From: Pseudomonadota bacterium
GTDB taxonomy: Bacteria > Pseudomonadota > Alphaproteobacteria > Rhizobiales > Xanthobacteraceae
Assembly (NCBI GenBank): GCA_003576765.1
Contig: QEVP01000023.1
Span: 1 to 64,000, forward strand
Length of the DNA: 64,000 nt
Direction of reading: 5' to 3'
Below, one piece after another: positions 10,185-19,227 of this stretch. Under the pieces are notes generated by a model. That model was not told the origin of the DNA and made no database searches. It worked only from the letters and a program-made list of their open reading frames with translations. The translations under genes and the position numbers were made by a program. Every line of letters begins with the position of its first letter. The stretch's first letter is position 1.

Positions 10185-11626
10185 GCCTGTCTCATCCCCA
10201 GTGCGGTTCGCGCGGCCTCGCGATCGTCGAACGGCAGCACGCGGTCGCCGACGATCTGCCCGGTCTCGTGACCCTTGCCGGCGATCAGCAACACGTCGCC
10301 GTCCTGCAAATTGTCAACCGCGACGCGGATCGCCTCGAGACGGTCGCCGATCTCGCGCGCAGCCGGCGCGGCGGCGAGAATGGCGGCGCGGATCGCGCCC
10401 GCATCCTCGCTGCGCGGATTGTCGTCGGTGACGATGACCGTGTCGGCGTGCTCGGCGGCAATCGCCCCCATCAGCGGCCGCTTGCCGGGGTCGCGGTCGC
10501 CGCCGGCGCCGAACACCACGACGAGACGGCGGCGCGTGTAGGGCCTGAGCGCGGCCAGCGCCTTGGCGAGCGCGTCGGGCTTGTGCGCATAATCGACGAA
10601 CACCGGAGCGCCACGGCACGCGCCGACCAGCTCCAGCCGGCCCGGCACGCCGTCGAGTTGCTCGAGCGTGGCCAGCACCTTGTCCGCTTCGCCCCCGGTG
10701 GCGATGACGAGACCGGCCGCGACCAGCGCATTTTCGATCTGGAAGTCACCGACCAGCGGCAACCGCAAGGTATGCGTCTTGCCGCCGTGGACCAGGGTGA
10801 GACGCTGGGCAAAGCCGTCGATCGCCGCATCGACAAGACGGATATCGCGGCCCGCGCGCCCGACCGTCAGCACCCGCAGGCCGCGCTCCCGCGCCACCTC
10901 GATCACGCGCGCGGCGTGCGGATGATCGGCGGCGACGACCGCCGTGCCGCCGGCGGCGACGAGATCGCTGAACAGCCTGAGCTTGGTCGCGAGATAGTGC
11001 TCCTCGGTCGGGTGATAATCCATGTGGTCGCGCGACAGGTTGGTGAAGGCGCCGGCGGCAATGCGCACACCGTCGAGGCGGCGCTGGTCGAGCCCGTGCG
11101 AGGATGCCTCCAGCGCGAGGTGAGTGACGCCTTCATTGGTAAGTTGATCGAGCGTGCGGTGGAGCGCGATCGGGTCGGGCGTCGTCAGCGTGCCGTAGGT
11201 GCTGCGAGTCGGCGCCACCACGCCGATGGTGCCGAGGCTCGCCGCGGCATGGCCGAGCCGCTGCCAGATCTGGCGCGCGAACACCGCTACCGAGGTTTTT
11301 CCGCTGGTGCCGGTGACGGCAACGATGGTTTCTGGCTGGCGCGGATAGAGCCGCGCGGCGGCGCGCGCCAGCGCGGCGCGCGGCTCGGTGAGCCGCACGA
11401 ACGGCACGGCGAGACCGGGCAGCGCATCGCTGCCCGCCACCGCCACGGCACCCGCCGCCACCGCCTGCGCGATGAATTTTGCTCCATCGGTTTTGCTGCC
11501 GGCCAGCGCGACGAACACCTCGCCCGGCCGAACGCTGCGGCTGTCGATGGCGAGCCCGGCCACGGGCAACGCCCCCGCCCGCGCCTCCATCGCGCCGTCG
11601 TCCCCAAACAGCTCGCGCAGAATCAT
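10181..11626 (-). CDS. murE: UDP-MurNAc-L-Ala-D-Glu--meso-diaminopimelate ligase MurE
   Basis: Cytoplasmic ligase that adds the third stem-peptide residue. The 481-residue product has the P-loop GTSGKTSVA from residue 106 and the SSHGLDQRRLDGV segment. A DDNPR motif in the C-terminal domain is the known signature of meso-diaminopimelate rather than lysine specificity, as expected for a Gram-negative. I chose the ATG at 11626 (MILRELFGDD); an earlier in-frame ATG at 11665 lies next to the palindromic repeat and gives an atypical N terminus. A repeat separates it from ftsI. Confidence 0.97.
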   Translation of the reverse strand: MILRELFGDDGAMEARAGALPVAGLAIDSRSVRPGEVFVALAGSKTDGAKFIAQAVAAGAVAVAGSDALPGLAVPFVRLTEPRAALARAAARLYPRQPETIVAVTGTSGKTSVAVFARQIWQRLGHAAASLGTIGVVAPTRSTYGTLTTPDPIALHRTLDQLTNEGVTHLALEASSHGLDQRRLDGVRIAAGAFTNLSRDHMDYHPTEEHYLATKLRLFSDLVAAGGTAVVAADHPHAARVIEVARERGLRVLTVGRAGRDIRLVDAAIDGFAQRLTLVHGGKTHTLRLPLVGDFQIENALVAAGLVIATGGEADKVLATLEQLDGVPGRLELVGACRGAPVFVDYAHKPDALAKALAALRPYTRRRLVVVFGAGGDRDPGKRPLMGAIAAEHADTVIVTDDNPRSEDAGAIRAAILAAAPAAREIGDRLEAIRVAVDNLQDGDVLLIAGKGHETGQIVGDRVLPFDDREAARTALGMRQA

Positions 11627-11670
11627 GGGCTTAACAATCCGGCCGCAACGGCGCTGGAGCGCCACCCATC

Positions 11671-11758
11671 GTCATGCCCGCACTTGTTGCGGGCATCCAC
11701 GTCTTCGCCGCCATTCAACAAGAAAGACGTGGATGGCCGGGGCAAGCCCGGCCATGAC
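11671..11758. repeat. Palindromic repeat, copy 4 (ftsI/murE junction)
   Basis: The right arm (11723-11758) differs from the GIY-YIG cassette arm at one position. The left arm is a variant whose stem is GCCCGC/GCGGGC. The arms face each other across a short spacer. Located in the 177-nt gap between the ftsI stop and the murE start. Confidence 0.85.
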
Positions 11759-11803
11759 GGAGGATGGATATATGGCTGTCATCCCGTCGGGTCGGATCAT
11801 GCT

Positions 11804-13549
11804 CTAGCGTCCGTCCCGCGATGCCGCAAGAATAAGGCGATCCGCAGGCGGCAGGTCCATGCGCGGCTCCAGCCCCAGAAGCGGCGCGATGCGCGCGATC
11901 ACCTTGCCGGCGGTCGGCGCTGCGTTCCAGCCCGAGGTGATGAAGCCATGCGTCTCCGGCAAACCTTTCGGCTCGTCGATCATCACCAGCACCTGATACT
12001 TCGGATCGTCGGCCGGCAGGATCGCGGTAAACGAGTTGAGCACCCGCTTCTTGGCATAGCGGCCGTTGATGACCTTCTCCGAGGTGCCGGTCTTGCCGCC
12101 GATATAGTAGCCCTTGACGTCGGCCTTGCGCGCGGTGCCGATCTCGGCGTTGAGCCGCATCAGGAAGCGCATCTTGTCGCTGGTCTCCTGCCGGATGACG
12201 CGCTTGGCGAGCGTCTTCGCCTCCTCCTCGGTGCGGCGCAGGAAGGTCGGCGGAACGAGGTAACCGCCGTTGACCAGCGCGTTGATGCCCATCACCGCCT
12301 GCAAAGGCGCCACCGACAGGCCATGACCGAACGAGATGGTCACGGTGTTGAGTTCGCCCCAGCGCCGCGGCACAAGCGGCGCGGTGCTCTCCGGCAGTTC
12401 GGTGCGCAGCCGCTCGAGCTGTCCCATCTTTTTCAGGAACGCCTTATGCCCCTCCACGCCCATCGACAACGCAATGCGCGCCGCGCCGATGTTGGAGGAA
12501 TAGGTGAACACCTCCTTGGTGGTCAGCGCCCGGCCCATCGGGTGGTCGTCGTGGATCTTGAAGCGGCCGTAACGCAGCGGCCCGCGCGCATCCCACATCG
12601 AGTTGAGCGTCGCCTTGCCGGAATCGAGCGCCATCGCCAGCGTGAACGCTTTGAAGGTCGAGCCCATCTCGTAGACGCCGGTGGTCAGGCGGTTGATGCG
12701 GTCGGGGTCGTGGGCTTCCTTCGGGTTGTTGGGGTCGAAATCCGGCAGCGACACCATGGCGACGATCTCGCCGGTGCGCACGTCGCTGACCAGCCCCGAC
12801 GCGCCCTTGGCCATGAACTTCTCCTTGGCCTTGAGAAGTTCGTCGCGCAGCGCGTGCGTCACCCGCAGATCGATCGCCAGTTCCACCGGCTTCTGCAACC
12901 GGTCGGTGGCGAAGCCGGCGCGATGCAGGTCGGCCAGGCCATTAGAGTCGAGCCACTTCTCGATGCCGGCGATGCCGGCATTGTCGATGTTGACGAGGCC
13001 GATCATGTGCGCGACCTCGGCGCCGCTCGGGTAGACACGCTTGTTCTCGCGCAAAAAGCCGATGCCGGGAATGCCCATGCGGCGGATGTCATGCTGCTGC
13101 CGCGCGGTGATGTCGCGCTTCAGCCAGGCAAAGCCGCGCTTGGTCGAAAGCCGCTCGCGTGTCTCGCGGGCGTCGAGATCGGGCAATGCCGCTGTCAGCA
13201 GTTCAACCGCCTCGTCGACGTCGATCAGGCGGCGCGGCTCGGCAAACAGCGACGGCGCCTTGACGTCGGTTGCGAGAATTGCGCCGTTGCGATCGACGAT
13301 ATCGGGGCGCGCGGTGGCGATGGCATCGCGCGTGGCGCGGCGGTTGCCCGAACCGTCGTCGCCGACCGCATACATCACCAGCCGTCCGCCGATCACGGCA
13401 TAGATCAGCGCGAAGGCGATGATGGCGATGCCGACGCGGGCGCGCGCCTTTTCGGCGCGGTTGACGTTGCGGCCGTAGAGCAGCGTGCGGATCATGCGCT
13501 GGTGCCAGGGCTCGGCGGCCTCGGCGATGGCGTGGGGCGAATCGCTCAT
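11804..13549 (-). CDS. ftsI: Penicillin-binding protein 3, septal transpeptidase FtsI
   Basis: Class B PBP that cross-links septal peptidoglycan with FtsW. The 581-residue product has a cytoplasmic N terminus, one membrane anchor near residues 38-60, and a pedestal domain. The transpeptidase domain shows all three active-site motifs: STFK (Ser297-Lys300), SSN (351-353) and KTG (486-488). The start at 13549 overlaps the ftsL stop by 4 nt. A palindromic repeat lies between its stop and murE. Confidence 0.98.
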   Translation of the reverse strand: MSDSPHAIAEAAEPWHQRMIRTLLYGRNVNRAEKARARVGIAIIAFALIYAVIGGRLVMYAVGDDGSGNRRATRDAIATARPDIVDRNGAILATDVKAPSLFAEPRRLIDVDEAVELLTAALPDLDARETRERLSTKRGFAWLKRDITARQQHDIRRMGIPGIGFLRENKRVYPSGAEVAHMIGLVNIDNAGIAGIEKWLDSNGLADLHRAGFATDRLQKPVELAIDLRVTHALRDELLKAKEKFMAKGASGLVSDVRTGEIVAMVSLPDFDPNNPKEAHDPDRINRLTTGVYEMGSTFKAFTLAMALDSGKATLNSMWDARGPLRYGRFKIHDDHPMGRALTTKEVFTYSSNIGAARIALSMGVEGHKAFLKKMGQLERLRTELPESTAPLVPRRWGELNTVTISFGHGLSVAPLQAVMGINALVNGGYLVPPTFLRRTEEEAKTLAKRVIRQETSDKMRFLMRLNAEIGTARKADVKGYYIGGKTGTSEKVINGRYAKKRVLNSFTAILPADDPKYQVLVMIDEPKGLPETHGFITSGWNAAPTAGKVIARIAPLLGLEPRMDLPPADRLILAASRDGR

Positions 13550-13938
13550 CGGCGCCCCCCTTGCGGCTTCGGCACCGCGCCCGTCACGACGTCACGATCG
13601 ACGTCCTCGATGGTCTCGATCATGGTGGCGATCGGATCGGGATCGTTCGGCTTGACCAGTTGCGGCGGCCGCTCCGGCAGATTCTTCAGATGCTCGTACT
13701 GCGTCGCCTCGAGCGGCTTCAGCGTCAGATGGCGCTCGACCAGCCCTTGCAGGCGGCCGGGCGATTCGAGCCGCGCCCATTCGGCGCGCAGCGCGGCAAT
13801 GGCGTTGCGGTTTTCACGGATATCGTGGCGCAGCTTCATCACCTGTTCGGTACGTACCGTCGATTCCATCTTGACGCGGTAAACATAAGCCGCGGCGAAC
13901 ACCAGCGCGCAGATGACGAGGAGATGCAGGAGCCGCAT
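13546..13938 (-). CDS. ftsL: Cell division protein FtsL
   Basis: Small bitopic division protein that forms the FtsQLB complex and activates FtsWI. The 130-residue product has a short N terminus, one hydrophobic segment (about 3-20), then a heptad-rich periplasmic stretch about residues 28-60 consistent with the FtsL coiled coil, and a Pro/Asp-rich tail. Sequence conservation in FtsL is poor, so position between rsmH and ftsI is the main argument. I chose the ATG at 13938, placing the membrane segment at the N terminus, 2 nt after the rsmH stop; a start at 14001 would be buried in rsmH. Confidence 0.9.
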   Translation of the reverse strand: MRLLHLLVICALVFAAAYVYRVKMESTVRTEQVMKLRHDIRENRNAIAALRAEWARLESPGRLQGLVERHLTLKPLEATQYEHLKNLPERPPQLVKPNDPDPIATMIETIEDVDRDVVTGAVPKPQGGRR

Positions 13939-13940
13939 CG

Positions 13941-14936
13941 TCAGCGCCCTCCCGTCATCACGTCGGCCAGCGTCGGCCAGGATGCAGGCGCGGTGTCGCA
14001 AGGCGGCGCGTCGGTGCGCTCGGCGGCGCGCAGTTTGGCCGAGCGGGCGCGCGGATTGGCGGCGACCTCGGCCGCGCCGGCGACGACCGGGCGCCGCGTC
14101 AGCAGGCGGAAGCTTGCGGGCACGGACGGCGCATCCGGCAGATGCCGCGAACCGCCGCTGCGCTTGGCACGCGCAGCGAGGAAGGTCTTGACGATGCGGT
14201 CCTCCAGCGAATGGAACGACACCACCGCAAGCCGGCCACCCGGCTTCAACACCTGTTCGGCGCCACGCAGCGCCGTCTCCAGCTCGGTCAGTTCCTCGTT
14301 GACCAGAATGCGCAGCGCCTGAAAGGTGCGCGTCGCAGGATGGATGTCGCTCGGCTTCGAACGCACCACGCGCGCCACCAGATCGGCGAACTGCCGCGTC
14401 GTGGTGATCGCGCCGTCGCGGCGCGCTGCGACAATGGCGCGGGCAATCGCGCGCGAGTGCCGCTCCTCGCCGTAAAGATAGATGATGCGGGCGAGATCCT
14501 GCTCCGAGGCCCCGGCGACGACATCGGCCGCGCTCGGCCCCTCACCCCCCATGCGCATGTCGAGCGGACCGTCGAGGCGGAACGAGAAACCGCGCGCCGC
14601 CTCATCGAGCTGCATCGACGACACGCCGATATCCATCACCACGCCGTCGACCTGATTTGCGCCTTCGGCGCGGGCGACGGCGGCGAGATTGGAAAAGCGG
14701 TCCTCAATAAGTGTCAGCCGGTCGTCGAACGCATCGACCAGCGCAAAACCGCCGGCGATGGCGTTACGATCGCGGTCGATGCCGATGACCCGGGTGCCGG
14801 CATGCGCCAGAAGCAGGCGGCTGTAACCGCCGGCGCCGAAGGTCGCGTCGATATAGACACCGCCCGCACGCGGTGCGAGCGCCGCTGTCGCCTCTGCGCC
14901 CAGAACGGGAATATGGCGCGCCGCACCGTCAGCCAT
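13941..14936 (-). CDS. rsmH: 16S rRNA (cytosine1402-N4)-methyltransferase RsmH
   Basis: SAM-dependent methyltransferase (formerly MraW) that N4-methylates C1402 in the ribosomal P-site region of 16S rRNA. The 331-residue product starts HIPVLGAEA and has the SAM loop [11 protein letters not shown]. It contains [21 protein letters not shown] and the conserved C-terminal [10 protein letters not shown]. The start at 14936 has a GGCGGAG Shine-Dalgarno about 9 nt upstream. It is the first gene of this division operon; mraZ, which usually precedes it, is missing. Confidence 0.97.
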   Translation of the reverse strand: MADGAARHIPVLGAEATAALAPRAGGVYIDATFGAGGYSRLLLAHAGTRVIGIDRDRNAIAGGFALVDAFDDRLTLIEDRFSNLAAVARAEGANQVDGVVMDIGVSSMQLDEAARGFSFRLDGPLDMRMGGEGPSAADVVAGASEQDLARIIYLYGEERHSRAIARAIVAARRDGAITTTRQFADLVARVVRSKPSDIHPATRTFQALRILVNEELTELETALRGAEQVLKPGGRLAVVSFHSLEDRIVKTFLAARAKRSGGSRHLPDAPSVPASFRLLTRRPVVAGAAEVAANPRARSAKLRAAERTDAPPCDTAPASWPTLADVMTGGR

Positions 14937-15130
14937 GGGCGCACGGCTCCGCCTGATGCCGGCCTTCCGGCCGCGCGCCGGCCACGATTTTCGCTGCGCG
15001 AACCCAACGCCGGCCACGTCGGTCCGCCGCCGCAAAATCCCGCATCGATGGAGGGGCGCTGCCATGGGAAGTGTCGGAGACCATCGAAAACCGCAGCCGC
15101 TGCACGAAAATGTCGGCTTTTCACCTTTGA

Positions 15131-15150
15131 TTAACGGTGGTTAGCGTTAA
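15131..15150. promoter_or_regulatory. TTAACG/CGTTAA inverted repeat, possible CtrA-like site
   Basis: TTAACG and CGTTAA separated by 8 nt, about 195 nt upstream of rsmH. Within it TTAA-N7-TTAG is one mismatch from the CtrA consensus TTAA-N7-TTAA. CtrA control of division genes is known in alphaproteobacteria, but the match is imperfect and a chance occurrence is possible. Confidence 0.3.
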
Positions 15151-15259
15151 GAAAGCGTTCACGCCCTGCGACGATATCGTCTCGCATTGTCGGTAGCGGC
15201 GCTTTGGACGCACCTTGGATTGTGCGGCGTTGCCCACAGCACGCGTTGCACCGCAGGCC

Positions 15260-15330
15260 AGTGGTCCAATTCTAACATTTGCATCCCGTTTCAGCAGATC
15301 CTGTGCAAATGTTAGAATTAAAGGACCACT
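15260..15330. repeat. Long hairpin element A
   Basis: Left arm 15260-15283 (AGTGGTCCAATTCTAACA...) pairs with right arm 15304-15330. Pairing is complete over 24 nt except for a three-base AAA bulge in the right arm. The loop is 20 nt. It is AT-rich against its surroundings. Confidence 0.85.
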
Positions 15331-15345
15331 AGCAAATATAGGTTT

Positions 15346-15423
15346 CTAGTGGAGCTTTGAATTTGACATTCGCTTCCCGACTCGCTGCTACGCAGATAGC
15401 GAATGTCAAATTCGCTCCACTAG
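15346..15423. repeat. Long hairpin element B
   Basis: Left arm 15346-15374 (CTAGTGGAGCTTTGAATT...) pairs with right arm 15398-15423. Pairing is complete except for a three-base bulge in the left arm. The loop is 23 nt. The arm aligns to element A over 27 positions with about 19 identities, so A and B are diverged members of one family lying 15 nt apart. Confidence 0.85.
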
Positions 15424-15573
15424 TTGCCGGGATAGTAACAAACGCGTGACGTTCGCTGACCCGGAGTCCGGCCAAGGCGCGAACGAAAGGCGCGAACGAT
15501 GTGCGGCGTGAGCGGTTGATAGGCCGCGACCGGGCTTCGCGCCTGATGGTCCTGCCGGGGTTTTGAGTTGTCG

Positions 15574-16425
15574 ATGTCGAGAGGGCCGTCAGCGCCACCG
15601 CCTGCAAGAGCGCCACGCCGCGTCATCCCGGCCTCGTGGTATTCCGACCTGCCGAAGTTCACCCCTGATTCGTCGGTGGTGTCGGAGGTCACGCCTTCGG
15701 CCAATTTCGGCGAGCGCCGCGAGGCCCGGCAGCCCGACATGATCGTGCTGCACTATACCGGCATGCCCGACGCCGAAGGGGCGGTGATGCGGCTGTGCAA
15801 GGAGGGCAGCGAGGTCTCCGCGCACTACATCGTCATGGAAGACGGCGGCGTGCTGCAATGCGTGCCGGAAGCCATGCGTGCCTGGCACGCCGGCGAATCG
15901 TTCTGGGCCGGCGAGACCGACATCAATTCCTGTTCGATCGGCATCGAAATCATCAACCGCGGCCACGACTGGGGCTATCCCGACTTTCCGTTGCGCCAGA
16001 TCGCGGCGGTGATCGCGCTGTGCCGCGGTATCATCATCCGCCGCGACATCCCGCCCGAGCGGGTGCTGGCGCATTCGGACGTCGCGCCCCTTCGCAAGAT
16101 GGACCCCGGCGAAAAATTCCCGTGGCAGGCGCTGGCTAATTCCGGCGTCGGGCATTGGGACTGGCCGGCGCCGATCGCGCCCGGCGACAGCCTCGCGCCC
16201 GATGCCGAGGGCGACGCGGTACGGACGCTGCAACAAAAACTCGCCGCCTACGGCTACCGCGTGCCGGTCGATGGCCGCTATGACGCCGACACCGCCAAGG
16301 TGGTCACCGCGTTCCAGCGCCATTTCCGGCCCGAGCGTATCGACGGCATCGCCGACCCCTCGACGCAAGCCACCCTCGACAACCTGCTGGCAAGCCGAAC
16401 GGCGGCCCGCCGCGGCACCGCATAA
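15574..16425 (+). CDS. N-acetylmuramoyl-L-alanine amidase with peptidoglycan-binding domain
   Basis: Amidase_2 (AmpD/AmiD-like) zinc enzyme that cleaves the bond between MurNAc and L-Ala. The 283-residue product has the N-terminal catalytic domain with HYTGM (zinc His), GIEIINRGHDWGYP, and LAHSDVAPLRKMDPG (second His and Asp). A C-terminal PG_binding_1 domain of about 60 residues follows (DAVRTLQQKLAAYGY, PVDGRYDADT). No clear signal peptide is visible, so a cytoplasmic recycling role is as likely as a periplasmic one. I chose the ATG at 15574 over a TTG two codons earlier. It is divergent from the dcw operon. Confidence 0.9.
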   Translation: MSRGPSAPPPARAPRRVIPASWYSDLPKFTPDSSVVSEVTPSANFGERREARQPDMIVLHYTGMPDAEGAVMRLCKEGSEVSAHYIVMEDGGVLQCVPEAMRAWHAGESFWAGETDINSCSIGIEIINRGHDWGYPDFPLRQIAAVIALCRGIIIRRDIPPERVLAHSDVAPLRKMDPGEKFPWQALANSGVGHWDWPAPIAPGDSLAPDAEGDAVRTLQQKLAAYGYRVPVDGRYDADTAKVVTAFQRHFRPERIDGIADPSTQATLDNLLASRTAARRGTA

Positions 16426-16477
16426 TATTCGCCTCGCCGCTTGACCCGGCGCCCGCAAATCCCCATCACTGCGGCAT

Positions 16478-16960
16478 CAGTCGGCCGGACGGCCGCTCCC
16501 GCAAGCGCCGAAAGGCGGCGGGGGAGGAAAGTCCGGGCTCCATCGACCGACGGTGCCGGATAACGTCCGGCGGGGGCGACCCCAGGGACAGTGCCACAGA
16601 GAACGAACCGCCCGCCTTCGCCCTCGGGCTTCGGCGCGACAAGCTCCGGCTTGCCGCGTCGTAGCAGCGCAAGCTGCGAAAGGCAGGTAAGGGTGAAAAG
16701 GTGCGGTAAGAGCGCACCGCGCCGCCGGCAACGGCGGCGGCATGGCAAACCCCACCGGGAGCAAAACCGAATAGGAACGGCAGCCGCGACGGTTCGCTGC
16801 GGGCGCAAGCCCGCCCGCGATAACCCCGCGAGGGGCGGTCGGCCCCGGCCGTTCGGGTAGGTTGCTCGAGGCGGCGCGCAAGCGCCGTCCCAGAGGAATG
16901 GCCGTCACGTATCGCGCGCAAGCGCGATGCCCTACAGAACCCGGCTTACAGGCTGGCTGA
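16478..16960 (+). ncRNA. rnpB: RNase P RNA (class A)
   Basis: Catalytic RNA of RNase P, which processes the 5' ends of tRNAs. The conserved GAGGAAAGTCCGGGCTCC element is at about 16524. It is followed by ACAGTGCCACAGAGAA, GGGTGAAAAGGTGCGGTAAG and GGCAAACCCCACCGGGAGCAA. The 3' conserved segment ACAGAACCCGGCTTACAGG lies near 16935-16953 and pairs with the 5' conserved block in the pseudoknot. End points are estimated to within about 10 nt. Confidence 0.96.
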
Positions 16961-16990
16961 TGCTTTCGCGCTGTCCTTGCGCGAACGATG

Positions 16991-17020
16991 AGGGGACCGG
17001 CGCAACCGCACCGGTCCCCT
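16991..17020. terminator. Hairpin between rnpB and the ABC exporter gene
   Basis: Perfect 10-bp inverted repeat AGGGGACCGG/CCGGTCCCCT with a 10-nt loop, between two convergent transcripts. There is no T-run, so it may be a processing boundary or a weak bidirectional terminator. Confidence 0.55.
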
Positions 17021-17038
17021 CGCCCGTTCCGGCGATGC

Positions 17039-18844
17039 CTATTCGGCGGCAGCGAGCCAGCCGTCCGCCAGCGTCTGCCGCTCGAACAGCCGGCGATAGA
17101 TGCCGCCCTCGCTCTGCAGCAGCGATTGGTGCGTGCCCTCCTCAGCGAGGCAGCCGTGGTCGAACACCAGGATGCGGTCGAGCGCGCGCACCGTGGACAG
17201 CCGGTGGGCGATCACCAGCGCCGTGCGTCCACGCATCAGCCGCTCCATCGCCTGCTGGATCAGCGCCTCCGATTCCGAATCGAGGCTCGAGGTTGCCTCG
17301 TCGAGAATCAGGATCGGGGCATCCGCGAGGAACGCCCGCGCCAGCGCCACGCGCTGCCGCTCGCCGCCCGACAGCTTGACGCCGCGCTCGCCGACCGGCG
17401 TGGCATAGCCGTGCGGCAGCCGCGCGATGAAGTCGTGCGCGTTGGCGAGCCGCGCCGCCTCTTCGATCTCGGCCTGCGACGCGCCGGGCCGCGCATAGGC
17501 GATGTTCTCCGCGAGCGAGCGGTGGAACAGCACCGGCTCCTGCTGCACGATCGCGATCTGCGAGCGCAACGACTGCTGCGTGGCCTGGCGCACGTCCTGC
17601 CCGTCGATCATGACGCAGCCGCCGTTCACATCGTGCAGGCGCTGGATCAGCTTGACGAACGTGGTCTTGCCCGAGCCCGAGCGGCCGACCAGCCCGACGC
17701 GCTCGCCGGGGCGGATCGTCACCGACAGGCCATCGTAGAGCGGCACGTCGTGACCGCCGTAGTGGAAGGTCACGTTGTCGAAGGCGATGCCGCCGCCCTG
17801 CACGACGATCGGCCTGGCGTCCGGCGCATCCGCGATGGCGATCGGCTGCGCATGCAGATCGACCAGTTCCTCCATGTCGTTGACCGAACGCTGCAGGTTG
17901 TTGATGTGCATGCCGATGTCGCCGAGATAGCCATGGATGACGAAATAGCTCGTCATCACATAGGCGAGATCGCCCGGCGAGGCGTGCCCGGCCTGCCACA
18001 GCAGCAACGCGCCCCCGATCACCGCGGCCCGCACCAGCAGCAAAAGGAGAAGCTGCGCGGTGCCGGTGTTAGTGTAGCGCCGCCACGTCCGCCCGGTGCG
18101 CCGCGCCCACACGCGCAGCAGCCCGTGCAGCCGCTCGTCCTCGCGGTCCTCGGCGCCGAACGCCTTCACCACCGCGTTGCAACTGACGGCATCGGCGAGC
18201 AGCCCGCCAAGCCGCGTGTCGGTGGCGTTGGAGGCGCTCGCCGCCGGCGCGATGTAGCGCGTCGAGACCGCCAGCGTCAGCGCGATGTAGGCGATGGTGC
18301 TGAGCGCGATCACCACGCCCAGCACCGGCCACTGCACGCCGAGCAGCACCATCGAGCCGAGCAGCACGACGAGCGACGGCAACAGCGCGCCGAGGATGGT
18401 GTCGTTGAGCAGGTCGAGCGCATTCATGCCGCGCGTCACCTTGCGCACCGTCGCGCCGGCAAAAGTGCTGGCGTGCCAGTCGGAAGCAAAACGCTGCACA
18501 CGCCAGAACGCATCGCGCGCCACGTCCGACATGATGCGCAGGGTCAGCGCCACGATAGCATGGAAGCCGACATGACGCAGCACCACGCCGGCAAAGCCGA
18601 GCGCGATGATGGCGGCAAACGCAGCGAGCGCCGTGCGCCACGTCTGCGCCGGATCGGCGTTGCCCGCCGCCACCGCATCGACGAGGCGGCCGGCGAAGAA
18701 CGGCATGAACACGTCGGCCAGCGTTGCGGCCGACAGCGCGGCGCACACGAGCGCGACGCGCCAGGGCTGGCGTCGCCAGTGCTGGAAGACGAACGGCAGA
18801 ACAGTGGAGATCGCCGCACGCGGCGGCTTGCGGGACGAGGTCAT
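17039..18844 (-). CDS. ABC transporter, fused permease/ATP-binding (exporter type)
   Basis: A 601-residue half-transporter of the ABCB/MsbA-like class: a membrane domain with six predicted helices (about residues 20-320), then an ATPase domain. Motifs are Walker A GRSGSGKTT, Q-loop IVQQEP, signature LSGGERQR, Walker B ILILDEATSSLD and H-loop IAHRLST, all intact, so it should be active as a homodimer or in a pair. Substrate cannot be told from sequence; lipids, drugs and peptides are all possible. I chose the ATG at 18844, giving a short basic N terminus before the first helix. It stands alone. Confidence 0.88.
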   Translation of the reverse strand: MTSSRKPPRAAISTVLPFVFQHWRRQPWRVALVCAALSAATLADVFMPFFAGRLVDAVAAGNADPAQTWRTALAAFAAIIALGFAGVVLRHVGFHAIVALTLRIMSDVARDAFWRVQRFASDWHASTFAGATVRKVTRGMNALDLLNDTILGALLPSLVVLLGSMVLLGVQWPVLGVVIALSTIAYIALTLAVSTRYIAPAASASNATDTRLGGLLADAVSCNAVVKAFGAEDREDERLHGLLRVWARRTGRTWRRYTNTGTAQLLLLLLVRAAVIGGALLLWQAGHASPGDLAYVMTSYFVIHGYLGDIGMHINNLQRSVNDMEELVDLHAQPIAIADAPDARPIVVQGGGIAFDNVTFHYGGHDVPLYDGLSVTIRPGERVGLVGRSGSGKTTFVKLIQRLHDVNGGCVMIDGQDVRQATQQSLRSQIAIVQQEPVLFHRSLAENIAYARPGASQAEIEEAARLANAHDFIARLPHGYATPVGERGVKLSGGERQRVALARAFLADAPILILDEATSSLDSESEALIQQAMERLMRGRTALVIAHRLSTVRALDRILVFDHGCLAEEGTHQSLLQSEGGIYRRLFERQTLADGWLAAAE

Positions 18845-19227
18845 GATGCGATTCCGGCAGCGCAGGGCGCCGGCCGGCTCCGGATTGGCGACGGGGCTAG
18901 CCGTGCGGCCGCGATCACCGTCAGAGGTCAAGGGAAAAAGGCGCAACACCAGCGGCCGGCCCGCCTTTCAGCGGGGCAGACGCTTTGCGGACTGGCAGAG
19001 GGGCCGTCTCGTGCGCGCGCGCTGGAGAGCTAGCGGCGCTTGCGGTCCAGGATGGCGTGGACGAACCCGGCGAGCCGCGAGGGCGCGATCATTGCAAACG
19101 TGCTTGTCATGCAACCCTTCTCCGGCTGGCGGTTGAGCGGCGTGTCCGCTTCAGCGGACTCACGATCGCAGTATCTGCCGATCGATTGCGGCAATTTTTC
19201 GGGCAGCGCCGCCGCGAGGTAGCGGAT
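18845..19227. other. Intergenic region
   Basis: 383 nt between two minus-strand genes. Apart from one possible micro-ORF (19030-19110) I see no conserved gene, RNA or strong terminator. It presumably holds the promoter of the ABC exporter gene. Confidence 0.5.
19030..19110 (-). CDS. Candidate 26-residue micro-protein
   Basis: Short ORF (MTSTFAMIAPSRL...) ending in a basic KRR tail. The argument for it is a near-ideal Shine-Dalgarno (GGAGAAGG) about 5 nt before its ATG, in an otherwise empty gap. No family is recognised and the length makes chance likely. Confidence 0.3.
   Translation of the reverse strand: MTSTFAMIAPSRLAGFVHAILDRKRR

Larger units (their letters stand above)
14937..15573. 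other. rsmH/amidase divergent intergenic region
   Basis: A 637-nt gap between divergent rsmH and the amidase gene. It holds an inverted repeat TTAACG/CGTTAA at 15131-15150 and two long hairpins (listed separately). I see no coding sequence resembling mraZ and no convincing conserved ORF. It must contain the promoters for both directions, but I cannot place a clear -35/-10 pair. Confidence 0.6.

Noticed and set aside
10130-13882. 1250-codon plus-strand open frame antisense to murF-murE-ftsI
   Set aside because: A shadow frame typical of GC-rich DNA; the minus strand carries clear Mur ligase and PBP motifs, and the product has random Arg/Gly/His-rich composition.
15260-15423. CRISPR array
   Set aside because: Only two palindromic units with different arm sequences; no repeated direct repeats with unique spacers and no cas genes.
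15329-15740. Minus-strand ORFs in the rsmH/amidase gap and amidase 5' region
   Set aside because: They run through the hairpins and the amidase gene, lack ribosome sites and show no conserved motif.
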